The notes under the pieces are model-generated. The model worked only from the letters and a program-made list of their open reading frames with translations, searched no databases and was not told the DNA's origin. Below, piece by piece: positions 44,800-54,630 of a stretch of 64,000 nucleotides of DNA. The stretch is from Parabacteroides hominis (GTDB taxonomy: Bacteria > Bacteroidota > Bacteroidia > Bacteroidales > Tannerellaceae). The stretch's first letter is position 1. Each line of letters starts with the position of its first letter. Both the position numbers and the translations under genes were made by a program. The stretch lies in NCBI RefSeq assembly GCF_014287585.1, contig NZ_JACOOJ010000020.1, positions 1-64,000 on the forward strand, written 5' to 3'.

Positions 44800-46587
44800 A
44801 TGAAAAACTTATTAAAATATAGTGTTTATGGCCTGCTGAGTGTTAGTTTACTCAGTAGTTGTGATGATTCCGGTTTTTTGGAAGAAGACCCTGAGACATT
44901 TTATACGATAGATAATGTCTTCTCTACCTCTGAACAGGTAGACCAGGTTCTGGTTGGTTGCTATTCTCATATACGTGTCATGATGTGTATGGTTGAAGAG
45001 AGCAATACCGCCTTTGTCTTCCGTGGAGGAAACGGAACGGATATGTTTGACGTGGCTACTATCCGTCGTAGTAACCGTTTCAATGATTATAGTATATTGA
45101 ATTCAACTACGGAAGTTTTTTATATTAATTATTCACATTGGTATCAATTGATATCGAAAGCGAATCTTGCTTTGTATGCGGCAGAACTTCCCCAGATATC
45201 CTGGAGTTCGGATGCTGAAAAATCATATGTGATCGCCCAGGCACGTTTTTTCAGAGCTTTTGCTTTTCGGAATTTAGGGGAATTGTATGGAGGTGTTCCC
45301 CTTGTGACGGAAATTACAACGACACCGCGTTATGATTTTAAGCGTAGCAGCCGTGTTGAAACTTATCAGTTTGCAATAGATGAGTTGGAAGCGGCCTTGA
45401 ATGATTTGCCGGAGACGACTGGAACTCCGGGACGCCTGGTCAGGGGTGCTGCTCTGCATAATCTTTGCCAGCTGTATCTCGATAAAGCTCTCGCTTTGGA
45501 AGAGGAAGGCAAGAGCGGTGAGGCTCCTGTTGCTTATCAGAAAGCGATTGCTTATGGTAATGATGTGATTGACGGTTCGGTTTATAGTTTAATGACGGAA
45601 CGTTTCGGTTCCAGAGCGAATGAAGATCCGGTTTATTATTATGCAACGGCGGAAGACATGCAAACTCCTGATCATTTATATTCAGCTGCCGGTTATCCGG
45701 TAGAAGGGAATGTTTATTGGGATTTGTTCCAGGAAGGTAACCAGAATTACCAGGAAGGTAACAAAGAGGCTATTTGGGTAGCCCAGATTGATTATGATGC
45801 TTATAAGGCAGAAGATGGACAGTCTAAATTGCAGTATTCCCGTTCTTTTGGCCCTGTTTACAGAGATCCTATGTCTGCCCATTTGAACTCAACAATGGAG
45901 GATGTCGGAGGTCGTGGCATCGTACAAGTAACCCCGACGGAATATACGAGAGATCTTGTTTATGATGGCAAATGGGAAAAAGATCTTCGTAATTCGGAAG
46001 CCGTGCTCAGACGTACTTTGTTGGGAAATATGCCTTCATCTCCTTATTATGGTGTGCCTGTCCCTTGGAGCGTTATTTATAAAGAAGGAGAAAGTCAGGA
46101 CGCGAGAGATGGCGCTTGGACACAATGTTTCCCGATTTCCTGCAAAATATCCACGGATAGATATAGAGGGCTGAATGCCGGAGAGAACAGAAGTAACCTG
46201 TTCCGTGACGAATACCTGATACGTCTTCCGGAAACTATCTTGTTACGTGCGGAAGCCAAGATGCGTTCCGGTGATAATGCCGGTGCGGCAGATGATATTA
46301 ATTTATTACGTAAGCGTGCGCAGTGTGACTATCTGGTAAAGGCATCGGATGTGAATGTCGACTTGATACTGGATGAACGTGCCCGTGAACTGGTGTATGA
46401 AGAATGTCGTTGGAATACTCTGTTGCGTATGGGTGGAACCGTTGCTGTAGACCGGATTAAGAAATACGCTTACTGGGATGATCCGAGAGCGACATTGACC
46501 AAGAATTTCAATTTATGGCCGATTCCCCAGGTTGTAATCGATACGAATAAGGATATTGTGATGGAACAAAATCCGGGTTGGAATTAA
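44800..46587 (+). CDS. SusD/RagB-family glycan-binding lipoprotein
   Basis: A 595-residue surface lipoprotein (signal ending LSVSLLSSC, Cys21). The N-terminal SusD-like region (FLEEDPETFYTIDNVFSTSEQVDQVLVGCY) and the C-terminal RagB/SusD part (EYLIRLPETILLRAEAKMRSGD, INLLRKRAQ, DERARELVYEECRWNTLLRMG) are clear. It forms the lid on the SusC transporter. It starts 19 bases after susC and the two are certainly co-transcribed. Confidence 0.96.
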   Translation: MKNLLKYSVYGLLSVSLLSSCDDSGFLEEDPETFYTIDNVFSTSEQVDQVLVGCYSHIRVMMCMVEESNTAFVFRGGNGTDMFDVATIRRSNRFNDYSILNSTTEVFYINYSHWYQLISKANLALYAAELPQISWSSDAEKSYVIAQARFFRAFAFRNLGELYGGVPLVTEITTTPRYDFKRSSRVETYQFAIDELEAALNDLPETTGTPGRLVRGAALHNLCQLYLDKALALEEEGKSGEAPVAYQKAIAYGNDVIDGSVYSLMTERFGSRANEDPVYYYATAEDMQTPDHLYSAAGYPVEGNVYWDLFQEGNQNYQEGNKEAIWVAQIDYDAYKAEDGQSKLQYSRSFGPVYRDPMSAHLNSTMEDVGGRGIVQVTPTEYTRDLVYDGKWEKDLRNSEAVLRRTLLGNMPSSPYYGVPVPWSVIYKEGESQDARDGAWTQCFPISCKISTDRYRGLNAGENRSNLFRDEYLIRLPETILLRAEAKMRSGDNAGAADDINLLRKRAQCDYLVKASDVNVDLILDERARELVYEECRWNTLLRMGGTVAVDRIKKYAYWDDPRATLTKNFNLWPIPQVVIDTNKDIVMEQNPGWN

Positions 46588-46614
46588 TCGGTTAGCATAG
46601 TGATTTTTACTAAG

Positions 46615-46662
46615 ACCCGCTAAAATTTTATGAATCAGATCATGAATAAAATTTTAGCGGGT
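46615..46662 (+). terminator. Perfect 17-bp hairpin between susD and the GH106 gene
   Basis: ACCCGCTAAAATTTTAT (46615-46631) and ATAAAATTTTAGCGGGT (46646-46662) with a 14-nt loop, then TTGATTATT. It is a strong terminator or RNA-stabilising hairpin that would give more susCD than enzyme mRNA. Confidence 0.8.
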
Positions 46663-46694
46663 TTGATTATTAAGATAGATAATAGATGTGAGTG

Positions 46695-49652
46695 ATGAGT
46701 TGGAAAACGATATGTTGGGAAGCTGTGTTACTTGGCTTTCTCTTTAGCTGTACGGGGTCGGATAAGGATCTTGCAGATAGGAAATTACAAATTGACTATG
46801 ACTATTTGAAAAGCAATTTTCAGCAACCGGATAGAACCTATGGTGTCAATTGCTGGTGGTGGTGGTTGAATGGAAACGTGACAAAAGAAGCTATCACGAA
46901 AGATTTGGAAGCGATGAAATCCCAGAATTTCCAGGGAGCGATGATCTTTGATGCCGGTGGACATAATCAGCGGGGGAATAAGGATATTCCTGCCGGACCG
47001 CTTTTCGGAAGTGAGGAATGGACGGATCTTTTTGTCTTTGCTTTGGATGAGGCCAAGCGTTTAGGATTGGAAATCGGTTTCAATATCCAGAGTGGATGGA
47101 ACCTGGGTGGGCCGTGTGTCACTCCGCAGTATGCAGCCAAGCAACTGACTTATTCCGAGCAAAAGGCGGCAGGAGGAAAAACGCTCCGTTTGCAATTGGC
47201 GGAACCTGAAGTCCATAAAGGATTTTACAAGGATATTGTCGTCCTTGCTTTTCCATCGAATAAAGAAAACAAAACAGACGAACCGGTCGGTAATCTGGAT
47301 CTGAAGTTAGGTTTTCACGAACTGGGAGGCTCTGCTCCCGACTGCCGTTTTTTATTGGAGAACAATTCGCGTGGCAGAGAAAAGAAATTAGATAAAACGA
47401 TATATCTTGTTGATATGGCCCGGATAGTCGACCTTACAGGGCAGATGGATGAAAAAGGCTTGCTTAGCTGGGACGCTCCTGAAGGCGACTGGAATATTAT
47501 GCGTATCGGTTATACTTGTACCCGGTCCGAAGTTTCGACCTCCAGCAGGGATTGGCAAGGCAATGTCTTGGATTACATGGATCGGAAAGCATTCGATTAT
47601 TATTGGAATACGATCGTAGACCCGATCCTTCAGGCTGCGGGTGAAAAGCATGTAGGCTCGACATTGAAGTTTATGGAGACGGATAGCTGGGAATGCGGAG
47701 GAATGAACTGGACAGATGCTTTTGCCGATGAGTTCCGTTCATATTGCGGATACGACTTGAAACTATATTTGCCTCTTATTGCCGGGCATGTCGTGGATAA
47801 TATCGACACTTCAAATGCTTTTCTGGCTGACTTCCGCAAGACGATAGCACATCTGGTCGCCACGAATCATTACGCTCGTTTTGCCGAACATGCCCATCAG
47901 CATAACATGGGAATTCAACCGGAGTCGGCAGGACCCCATGCCGGACCGTTGGATGGCATTAAGAATTATGGCTTCAGTGATATTGTGATGAGCGAGTTCT
48001 GGTCGCCATCCCCGCACCGTCCGCGACCGCAAGACCGTTTCTTTATCAAGCAGGCCTCTTCCGCTGCTCATATTTATGGAAAGAAGATTGTGGGAGCCGA
48101 GTCTTTCACGACGATCGGCCCGCATTGGAACGATGAACTGTGGCACGACCAGAAATCGGCATTCGACCATGAAATATGTGCTGGTCTGAATCGGGTGTAT
48201 TTCCATACTTTTACTTGTTCCCCTGCGGAACAGGGAATACCGGGACAGGAATATTTTGCCGGTACACATGTGAACCCGCGTGTTACCTGGTGGAGTAAAT
48301 CGGCTCCTTTCATCGATTACATGCACCGTGTACAGATGTTGGCGCAAGAAGGAACATTCGTTGCTGATATCCTTTATTATTATGGCGATCACGTCCCGAA
48401 TGTCTATCCGTTTAAACATTCGGATATGCCCGGCGCGATGTTCGGTTTTGATTATGATGTGACGGATGAAAACATTTTGATGAAATTAAATGTCGAAAAT
48501 GGTGATATCGTTGTTCCGGGTGGCAGGAAATATAAAGTGCTGGTTTTACCGGATCATCGGATCTTGTCGTTACCTGTATTGAAGAAGCTGGAAATGTTGG
48601 TAAAAGAAGGAGCTTCTGTTCTCGGCCCGAAACCACAGAAAGCCGTATCACTGTCCGGAGGAGAGAAGGGTGTTGCTGAATTCAAACAATTGGCAGACAT
48701 GCTTTGGGGAACGGCAACCGGGACAACTGGACAGAATAAATATGGCAAGGGGTTTGTCTCTTGGGGGATAAGTGCCAGGGAATACCTTCTTTCCCGAAAC
48801 CAACCGGTTGATTTCGCTGTCGAAGGAAACGATAGTAAGACGGATTTTGATTACATCCATTATGTGATCGATAATACTCATGTTTATTTTGTTAGTAATC
48901 AGACTGCGGAACGCCAAAAGATCAACGCATGTTTCCGGGTATCGGGACTACAGCCGGAATTATGGGATGCCCTTGCCGGAGAGATACGTGAGGCCGGAGC
49001 TTTCACCCAGAAAGATGAAAAGACGATCGTCCCCTTGACGTTGGAACCTTACGGTTCTATGTTCGTGGTGTTCCATAAGGAGATTAATCGAAGCAAACAA
49101 GGTGCGAAAACCAGCAATGATCCTGATTATGAGATTTTGCAAACGTTGGATGGCGCCTGGACTGTCAATTTCGATCCGAAATGGGGAGGTCCGTCATCTG
49201 TTGTCTTCCCGGAATTAATAGATTGGACGACACATCCGGATAAAGGAATCAAATATTATTCGGGAACAGCAGTCTATAATAAAAAATTTACTGCTAATTT
49301 TGAAAAGAATCCTGCAAATCGGTATTACCTGCAACTCGAAAATGTAAAGGATGTCGGGATTGCCTCTGTCCGTATCAACGGGAAAGACAAGGGAGTTGTC
49401 TGGACAAAGCCTTTCCGTGTGGATATAACAGACGGTTTGAAGGAAGGAGAAAACGATGTGATTGTGGAAGTGACCAATTCCTGGTTTAACCGGGTTGCAG
49501 GTGATGAGATGGCGGTGGCTCCAACTAAGTATACGCAGACGAATATCGTTTTGGGAAATGACTTTAGGGGAAACGCCGTATCCGAGATTACGTTGGAACC
49601 TTCCGGTTTATTGGGGCCAGTGACGATACAGGTTGCGGTGGAACAGAAGTAG
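46695..49652 (+). CDS. GH106-like alpha-L-rhamnosidase, lipoprotein
   Basis: 985 residues from the ATG at 46695 (a GTG lies one codon earlier). A lipoprotein signal (LLGFLFSC, Cys ~18) is followed by the start of a TIM-barrel-like catalytic region (NCWWWWLNGNVTKEAITKDLEAM, ~55-77; GLEIGFNIQSGWNLGGP, ~133-149), then FMETDSWECGGMNWT, PESAGPHAGPLDG and GAESFTTIGPHWN. These are typical of the GH106 rhamnosidase group. The C-terminal ~130 residues form a jelly-roll with INGKDKGVVWTKPFRVDIT. Specificity for rhamnose is by family resemblance and not certain. Confidence 0.85.
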   Translation: MSWKTICWEAVLLGFLFSCTGSDKDLADRKLQIDYDYLKSNFQQPDRTYGVNCWWWWLNGNVTKEAITKDLEAMKSQNFQGAMIFDAGGHNQRGNKDIPAGPLFGSEEWTDLFVFALDEAKRLGLEIGFNIQSGWNLGGPCVTPQYAAKQLTYSEQKAAGGKTLRLQLAEPEVHKGFYKDIVVLAFPSNKENKTDEPVGNLDLKLGFHELGGSAPDCRFLLENNSRGREKKLDKTIYLVDMARIVDLTGQMDEKGLLSWDAPEGDWNIMRIGYTCTRSEVSTSSRDWQGNVLDYMDRKAFDYYWNTIVDPILQAAGEKHVGSTLKFMETDSWECGGMNWTDAFADEFRSYCGYDLKLYLPLIAGHVVDNIDTSNAFLADFRKTIAHLVATNHYARFAEHAHQHNMGIQPESAGPHAGPLDGIKNYGFSDIVMSEFWSPSPHRPRPQDRFFIKQASSAAHIYGKKIVGAESFTTIGPHWNDELWHDQKSAFDHEICAGLNRVYFHTFTCSPAEQGIPGQEYFAGTHVNPRVTWWSKSAPFIDYMHRVQMLAQEGTFVADILYYYGDHVPNVYPFKHSDMPGAMFGFDYDVTDENILMKLNVENGDIVVPGGRKYKVLVLPDHRILSLPVLKKLEMLVKEGASVLGPKPQKAVSLSGGEKGVAEFKQLADMLWGTATGTTGQNKYGKGFVSWGISAREYLLSRNQPVDFAVEGNDSKTDFDYIHYVIDNTHVYFVSNQTAERQKINACFRVSGLQPELWDALAGEIREAGAFTQKDEKTIVPLTLEPYGSMFVVFHKEINRSKQGAKTSNDPDYEILQTLDGAWTVNFDPKWGGPSSVVFPELIDWTTHPDKGIKYYSGTAVYNKKFTANFEKNPANRYYLQLENVKDVGIASVRINGKDKGVVWTKPFRVDITDGLKEGENDVIVEVTNSWFNRVAGDEMAVAPTKYTQTNIVLGNDFRGNAVSEITLEPSGLLGPVTIQVAVEQK

Positions 49653-49687
49653 GAAGATTGAATACCAATGATATAATACCTTCAAAA

Positions 49688-51808
49688 ATGAAGCGGAATA
49701 TGAATATAAAAAGACTGATTATGATTACTTTCCTGTTTGCCTGCTATGGTGCGGGAATGGCAGGAAGTAACAAGATAGACCGGAAAGCGCTTGTCATGCG
49801 CCATAATGTGACACAGACGCATATTGACAAATTTTCCCCTCTTTCCGTCGGGAACGGACGCTTCTGCTATACAGCCGACGTAACGGGGATGCAAACCTTC
49901 CCGGAATTGTACAGGGAAGGGATTCCTTTATCGACAATGTCGGAATGGGGCTGGCATCGTTTTCCGAATACGGAAAACTATCAGTTGTCTGATGTCTTCA
50001 AATATGTGGATGCTTACGGCAAGAAAGTCCCTTATCCGATCGGCTCTTCTCCCGGTCATGAATATCTTCGCGCCAATCCCCATCAAACGGGATTGGCTTT
50101 GATCGGTTTGCAGAAGACGGAAGGAAAGACGCTTTCGGAGAGGGAACTGAGTGAATCTTGTCAGCAGTTGAATGTTTGGGAAGGAACGTTGGAAAGCCGT
50201 TTTAAGCTGTCCGGCTCTCCTGTAGAAGTCACGACACTTTGTCATCCGGATAAGGATGAGTTGGCCTATCGTTTGAAATCTCCTCTCTTTTCCGAAAAGA
50301 GGCTGGGAGTACGGATATGTTTCCCTTTTCCCAGTGTTGCATTTGGCAAGGAACCGGCTGTCTGGGATATAGAAGACGGCCATCGGTCCTGGATTGTCCG
50401 AAGTGGTGACAACGATTGGCTCATTAAACATCAGACGGATGATTTTGTCTATTATTGCCGTATACGGACATCCGTGAAGGCTGCATTGAGAGAAACATCC
50501 TGTCATAACTATTTCCTGGAATTACTTTCCGGTAAAGATGAGTTTACGCTGTTAGTCGATTTTTCTACAGATGAAAACACGTTGAATACTTCCGATGATT
50601 ATGCCTCTGCTGTCCGGGCAAACGGACAGGCATGGGAAACTTTCTGGATGAGCGGCGGTGCTGTCGATCTGTCGGGCAGTAAAGACCGTCGTTGGAAGGA
50701 ACTGGAACGCCGGATCGTTCTGTCGCAGTATTTGACCGCTATCCAGTCCCGGCAACAGTATCCGCCTCAGGAGACGGGTTTGACCTGCAATAGCTGGTAT
50801 GGGAAATTCCATCTGGAGATGCATTGGTGGCATTCTGTTCATTTCGCTCTGTGGAACCGGTCCGACTACTTGTCGAATACCTTAGGCTGGTATGATGAGA
50901 TTTTTGAAGTGGCAAAATCGTATGCTGCCACGCAAGGATATAAAGGAGTCCGTTGGCCGAAGATGATCGGTCCGGACGGTATGGAGGCTCCTTCCGGTGT
51001 CGGCCCCTTATTGGTCTGGCAGCAGCCGCATCCGATTTTTTATGCGGAATTGCTTTATCGGGAAAATCCGACACAGGAGACATTGAACCGGTTCGGCGAC
51101 CTGATAGATGCGACAGCAGAGTTTATGTTCGATTATGCTCATTGGGATGCCTCCCGGAAATGCTATGTTCTGGGACCTCCGATAATCTCCGCTCGTGAAG
51201 GAAACAATGGAACATTCCGGGAAAATATCAATCCTGCTTTCGAACTGGCATATTGGAGTTGGGGCTTGAAAAAGGCTAATGATTGGAGAGAACGGATGGG
51301 GCGGAAACGGAATGCCGGTTGGGACCGGATGGCAGATCAGATGGCTCCCTGGCCTATTGTCAATGGCGTTTATGTCGAGGCTGAATCAGTATTGGAGAAA
51401 GACGGAGGGCATCCGACTCAATTGGCTGCTTATGGTTTCCTTCCGGCATCGGCTTACTTGGACAAGGTGGTTATGCATAAAACGTTGCGCCATGTTCTGG
51501 ACAATTGGGACTGGGCTGAAACCTGGGGATGGGATTTCCCTTTGATCGCCATGACTGCAATCCGCTTGAATGAGCCGGAGTGGGCTTTGGAAGCCTTGTT
51601 GAAGAATGTTCAGAAAAATACTTATCTGCCTAATGGACACAATTTCCAGAATGAAGGACTTCCGCTTTACTTACCGGGAAATGGTGGCCTGCTAACCGTT
51701 GTCGCAATGATGTGTGCCGGTTGGGACGGTTGCCTGGAAGAAAATCCCGGATTCCCTAAAAACGGACAGTGGAGTGTGAAATGGGAGGGCTTGAAACCGG
51801 CCTTTTAA
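49688..51808 (+). CDS. Six-hairpin glycosidase-like secreted protein
   Basis: About 706 residues from the ATG at 49688 (an ATG at 49700 and a TTG at 49658 are also possible). The signal peptide is LIMITFLFACYGAGMAG. An N-terminal beta-sandwich (FSPLSVGNGRFCYTADVTG resembles GH65/GH95-type N-domains) precedes an (alpha/alpha)6 region with NSWYGKFHLEMHWWHSVHFALW, GVRWPKMIGPDG and LGPPIISAREGNNGTFRENINP, where the acidic residues may be catalytic. I cannot assign a CAZy family. It follows the GH106-like gene by 35 bases, so it likely acts on the same glycan. Confidence 0.75.
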   Translation: MKRNMNIKRLIMITFLFACYGAGMAGSNKIDRKALVMRHNVTQTHIDKFSPLSVGNGRFCYTADVTGMQTFPELYREGIPLSTMSEWGWHRFPNTENYQLSDVFKYVDAYGKKVPYPIGSSPGHEYLRANPHQTGLALIGLQKTEGKTLSERELSESCQQLNVWEGTLESRFKLSGSPVEVTTLCHPDKDELAYRLKSPLFSEKRLGVRICFPFPSVAFGKEPAVWDIEDGHRSWIVRSGDNDWLIKHQTDDFVYYCRIRTSVKAALRETSCHNYFLELLSGKDEFTLLVDFSTDENTLNTSDDYASAVRANGQAWETFWMSGGAVDLSGSKDRRWKELERRIVLSQYLTAIQSRQQYPPQETGLTCNSWYGKFHLEMHWWHSVHFALWNRSDYLSNTLGWYDEIFEVAKSYAATQGYKGVRWPKMIGPDGMEAPSGVGPLLVWQQPHPIFYAELLYRENPTQETLNRFGDLIDATAEFMFDYAHWDASRKCYVLGPPIISAREGNNGTFRENINPAFELAYWSWGLKKANDWRERMGRKRNAGWDRMADQMAPWPIVNGVYVEAESVLEKDGGHPTQLAAYGFLPASAYLDKVVMHKTLRHVLDNWDWAETWGWDFPLIAMTAIRLNEPEWALEALLKNVQKNTYLPNGHNFQNEGLPLYLPGNGGLLTVVAMMCAGWDGCLEENPGFPKNGQWSVKWEGLKPAF

Positions 51809-51823
51809 GGATATAGATAAAAA

Positions 51824-51900
51824 ATAGGCATCAGAAAATAATCCGATGCCTATCCCTTTCCAACCCGATGCCCATAGGTTTTTCATCCGATGGGCATCGG
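51824..51900. terminator. Bidirectional terminator between convergent genes
   Basis: Two consecutive hairpins: ATAGGCATC / GATGCCTAT (51824-51853) and CCGATGCCCAT / ATGGGCATCGG (51865-51900), the latter followed by ATATTTTATTATTTTG. They share the word GATGCC and serve both the PUL and the mla transcripts. Confidence 0.75.
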
Positions 51901-51908
51901 ATATTTTA

Positions 51909-52697
51909 TTATTTTGCTTTCTGTCCTTCTTCCTTCAGTTCGAATTCCTCGACCTCTTTAACCTTGCGGAACAGATCTGAAGCGAAGATAAAGTCGTTCA
52001 ATGCTTTGTTTTTGGAAGTAATGACCTCTTTGCTGTTGCCCTGCCACTCTTTCACGCCTTCTTTGATAAAGATAATGTTTTCACCGATGTTCATAACAGA
52101 GTTCATATCATGCGTGTTGATGATAGTTGTCATTTTGTATTCGGCAGTGATATCGTGGATCAGATCGTCGATAATCAGCGAAGTCTTGGGGTCCAGGCCG
52201 GAGTTCGGTTCGTCACAGAACAGGTATTTCGGGTTCAGGGCGATCGCACGGGCAATAGCGGCGCGTTTCATCATACCGCCGCTGATTTCGGACGGATAGA
52301 GGTGGCCGGCTTCCGACAGGTTGACACGATCCAGGCAGAACTGGGCACGTTTCAGGCGGTCTTTATAAGTGTCGTTTGAGAACATATCCAGCGGGAACAT
52401 GACGTTTTCCAACACCGTCATGCTGTCGAACAGGGCCGATCCCTGAAACAGCATACCCATTTCACGGCGCAACATGTTCAGTTCATGCTTGCCCATCGAA
52501 GTCAGGTCACGTCCGTCGTACAGGATTTCTCCTGAGTCCGGGCGCATCAATCCGATAATGTTTTTAATAAGAACCGTTTTACCGGAACCGCTTCGCCCGA
52601 TAATCAGGTTTGTTTTTCCCGTTTCGAAGACAGCACTGATGTCATTCAGGACAACCCGTCCTTCAAAGGACTTAGTAATATGTTTTACTTCTACCAT
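51909..52697 (-). CDS. mlaF: MlaF-like ABC transporter ATPase
   Basis: A 262-residue ATPase of the lipid-transport ABC system (MlaFEDB type). It has Walker A GRSGSGKTVL (~34-43), signature ISGGMMKRAAIARA (~137-150), Walker B KYLFCDEPNSGLDP and INTHDMNSV. The GMMKR form of the signature region is typical of MlaF. It starts 3 bases after the permease gene stop. Its C-terminal ~25 residues are charged (VKEVEEFELKEEGQKAK). Confidence 0.9.
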   Translation of the reverse strand: MVEVKHITKSFEGRVVLNDISAVFETGKTNLIIGRSGSGKTVLIKNIIGLMRPDSGEILYDGRDLTSMGKHELNMLRREMGMLFQGSALFDSMTVLENVMFPLDMFSNDTYKDRLKRAQFCLDRVNLSEAGHLYPSEISGGMMKRAAIARAIALNPKYLFCDEPNSGLDPKTSLIIDDLIHDITAEYKMTTIINTHDMNSVMNIGENIIFIKEGVKEWQGNSKEVITSKNKALNDFIFASDLFRKVKEVEEFELKEEGQKAK

Positions 52698-52700
52698 TCC

Positions 52701-53447
52701 TTATGTCAACATTATATTGGTTAATAGCACGTCGGCGAGCAGAATCATGATGCTGCTCATAACGACTGCGTTCGTACTGGCTTTGCCTACTTCCAGTGCA
52801 CCGCCTTTTACATTATAACCGAAATAAGCGGCTATGGATGAAATAATAAACGCATACACAACGGATTTAATGATGGAGTACCAGATGTAGAACTCATTGA
52901 AATAGAACTGCAAACCATATTCGAAAGAGGCGGGTGTCATACCCGTTCCCGTGGAATGGCTGGCTGCGATACCTCCCAAAATGCCGGTGAACATACTGAA
53001 GATAACCAGTACCGGAATGAAAGTCATCATACCGACCATCTTCGGCAGGATCAGGAAGTTGGCGGAGTTAACCCCCATGATTTCCATTGCGTCGATCTGC
53101 TCCGTCACGCGCATGGTCCCGATCTCGGAGGCAATGTTACTACCGACTTTACCCGCCAGGATCAATGACATGATGGAAGAAGAAAATTCGAGCAGGATAA
53201 TTTCACGTGTCGTGTATCCGATCGTGAATTTAGGGATAAGCGGCGAACTGATGTTCAGTGAAATCTGGATAGCGATAACCGTACCGATAAAAATGGAAAT
53301 GATAATGACAATCCAAAGAGAATCGACTCCTAATTTGTATATTTCCTTTATCAGCTGCTTGAAGAACATGCTCCACCGGTTTGGAACGGAGATGCATTTC
53401 CCCATCAACATGACATATTCACCTACTTGATGTAATGCTTTATTCAT
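52701..53447 (-). CDS. mlaE: MlaE-like ABC transporter permease
   Basis: A 248-residue inner-membrane permease with the MlaE/YrbE pattern: MFFKQLIKEIYKLGVDSLWIVIII, GKVGSNIASEIGTMRVTEQIDAMEIMGVN (the signature) and C-terminal helices with GYNVKGGALEVGKAST. With MlaF it moves phospholipids between the membranes. The substrate-binding MCE protein MlaD is not encoded next to it here. Confidence 0.9.
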   Translation of the reverse strand: MNKALHQVGEYVMLMGKCISVPNRWSMFFKQLIKEIYKLGVDSLWIVIIISIFIGTVIAIQISLNISSPLIPKFTIGYTTREIILLEFSSSIMSLILAGKVGSNIASEIGTMRVTEQIDAMEIMGVNSANFLILPKMVGMMTFIPVLVIFSMFTGILGGIAASHSTGTGMTPASFEYGLQFYFNEFYIWYSIIKSVVYAFIISSIAAYFGYNVKGGALEVGKASTNAVVMSSIMILLADVLLTNIMLT

Positions 53448-53481
53448 TATTATTTATATGTTACTATTCAATTACAGTCTG

Positions 53482-53489
53482 CAAATATA
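53482..53489 (-). promoter_or_regulatory. -7 element of the mlaEF promoter
   Basis: On the minus strand TATATTTG, an exact match, 35 bases before the mlaE start. The -33 element is unclear. Confidence 0.5.
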
Positions 53490-53622
53490 ACGCAAATCTG
53501 GGAACAACTGTTCATTATCCCCCAAACAAAATCATTGGCCAGGCAGCCGGTTGCATAAAGTTCCCTTCATACCGCACAAAAGTAGTCCGATGTCCGGTTG
53601 TTTTTATCTGTTTGCATACTTA

Positions 53623-53714
53623 TTCTTTAATCTGTGACGGCGATTTTATAATCAGCGCCGGCGATTATAAAATCAGCGCCGGTGATTATATAATTGCCGG
53701 CGCCGATTAAAGAA
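53623..53714. repeat. Nested palindrome of three 21-bp tandem units
   Basis: Three consecutive 21-bp units (53639-53659, 53660-53680, 53681-53701) of type GGCGATTwTAwAATCAGCGCC, each close to its own reverse complement. They are enclosed by a perfect 10-bp outer repeat TTCTTTAATC (53623-53632) / GATTAAAGAA (53705-53714). It lies between divergent mlaE and lptB. The rest of the 53448-53877 gap shows nothing else I can name. Confidence 0.8.
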
Positions 53715-53877
53715 AGATAGAGCATATCGGGAAGAATAACAAGCGGGTCCGGACGGTTTTGATGCCCAGTGGCGAAAGAATGGGGCGGATGGTTGGAAGG
53801 AAGGGGGCGTTAATCTCTGTTTTTTGTGTTGTATGGAAAGAATTAATTCCGTTTCTTTGTGGCAAAGATTTTTGGAT

Positions 53878-54630
53878 ATGGCAGACGAACAACAAATGGT
53901 GCTCCGTACGGAGGACCTCGTTAAGAAATATAAGACGCGTACCGTTGTGAATCATGTTTCGATCAATGTGAAACAGGGGGAGATCGTGGGATTGCTCGGA
54001 CCTAACGGAGCCGGGAAAACGACAACTTTCTATATGACGGTGGGTTTGGTGACTCCCAATGAGGGAAAGATATTTTTGAACGATATGGAAATCACGAAGT
54101 TTCCGGTGTATAAACGCGCTCGTAACGGTATCGGTTATTTGGCTCAGGAGGCATCTATTTTCCGTAAAATGACGGTGGAGGATAACATCCGTTCCGTACT
54201 GGAAATGACAGAGACGACTCCCGAATACCAGAAAGAGAAACTGGAAAGCCTGATTGCCGAATTCGGGTTGAACAAGGTGCGGAGGAATTTAGGCGACCAG
54301 TTGTCCGGAGGTGAACGCCGGCGTGCCGAGATCGCCCGTTGTCTGGCTATCGATCCGAAATTTATCATGCTTGATGAACCGTTTGCCGGAGTAGACCCGA
54401 TTGCGGTGCAAGATATCCAGAGTATTGTCGCGAAGCTGAAACATAAGAATATCGGGATTCTGATCACGGACCACAATGTGTATGAGACATTGAGTATTTG
54501 TGACCGTGCCTACTTGTTGTTCGAAGGAAAAGTGCTTTTCCAGGGAACAGCCGAGCAGTTGGCCGAAAATGAAATTGTGCGTGAGAAATATTTAGGCAAG
54601 GATTTTGTTCTCCGCAAAAAAGACTTTTAA
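53878..54630 (+). CDS. lptB: Lipopolysaccharide export ATPase LptB
   Basis: 250 residues from the ATG at 53878; 18 upstream in-frame residues lack coding character. This ATPase powers LPS extraction from the inner membrane by LptFG. Motifs are Walker [12 protein letters not shown], the Q-loop [21 protein letters not shown] (very typical of LptB), signature [14 protein letters not shown], Walker [16 protein letters not shown] and the H-loop ITDHNVYE. It is a single gene, convergent with and overlapping the next gene by 4 bases. Confidence 0.94.
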   Translation: MADEQQMVLRTEDLVKKYKTRTVVNHVSINVKQGEIVGLLGPNGAGKTTTFYMTVGLVTPNEGKIFLNDMEITKFPVYKRARNGIGYLAQEASIFRKMTVEDNIRSVLEMTETTPEYQKEKLESLIAEFGLNKVRRNLGDQLSGGERRRAEIARCLAIDPKFIMLDEPFAGVDPIAVQDIQSIVAKLKHKNIGILITDHNVYETLSICDRAYLLFEGKVLFQGTAEQLAENEIVREKYLGKDFVLRKKDF

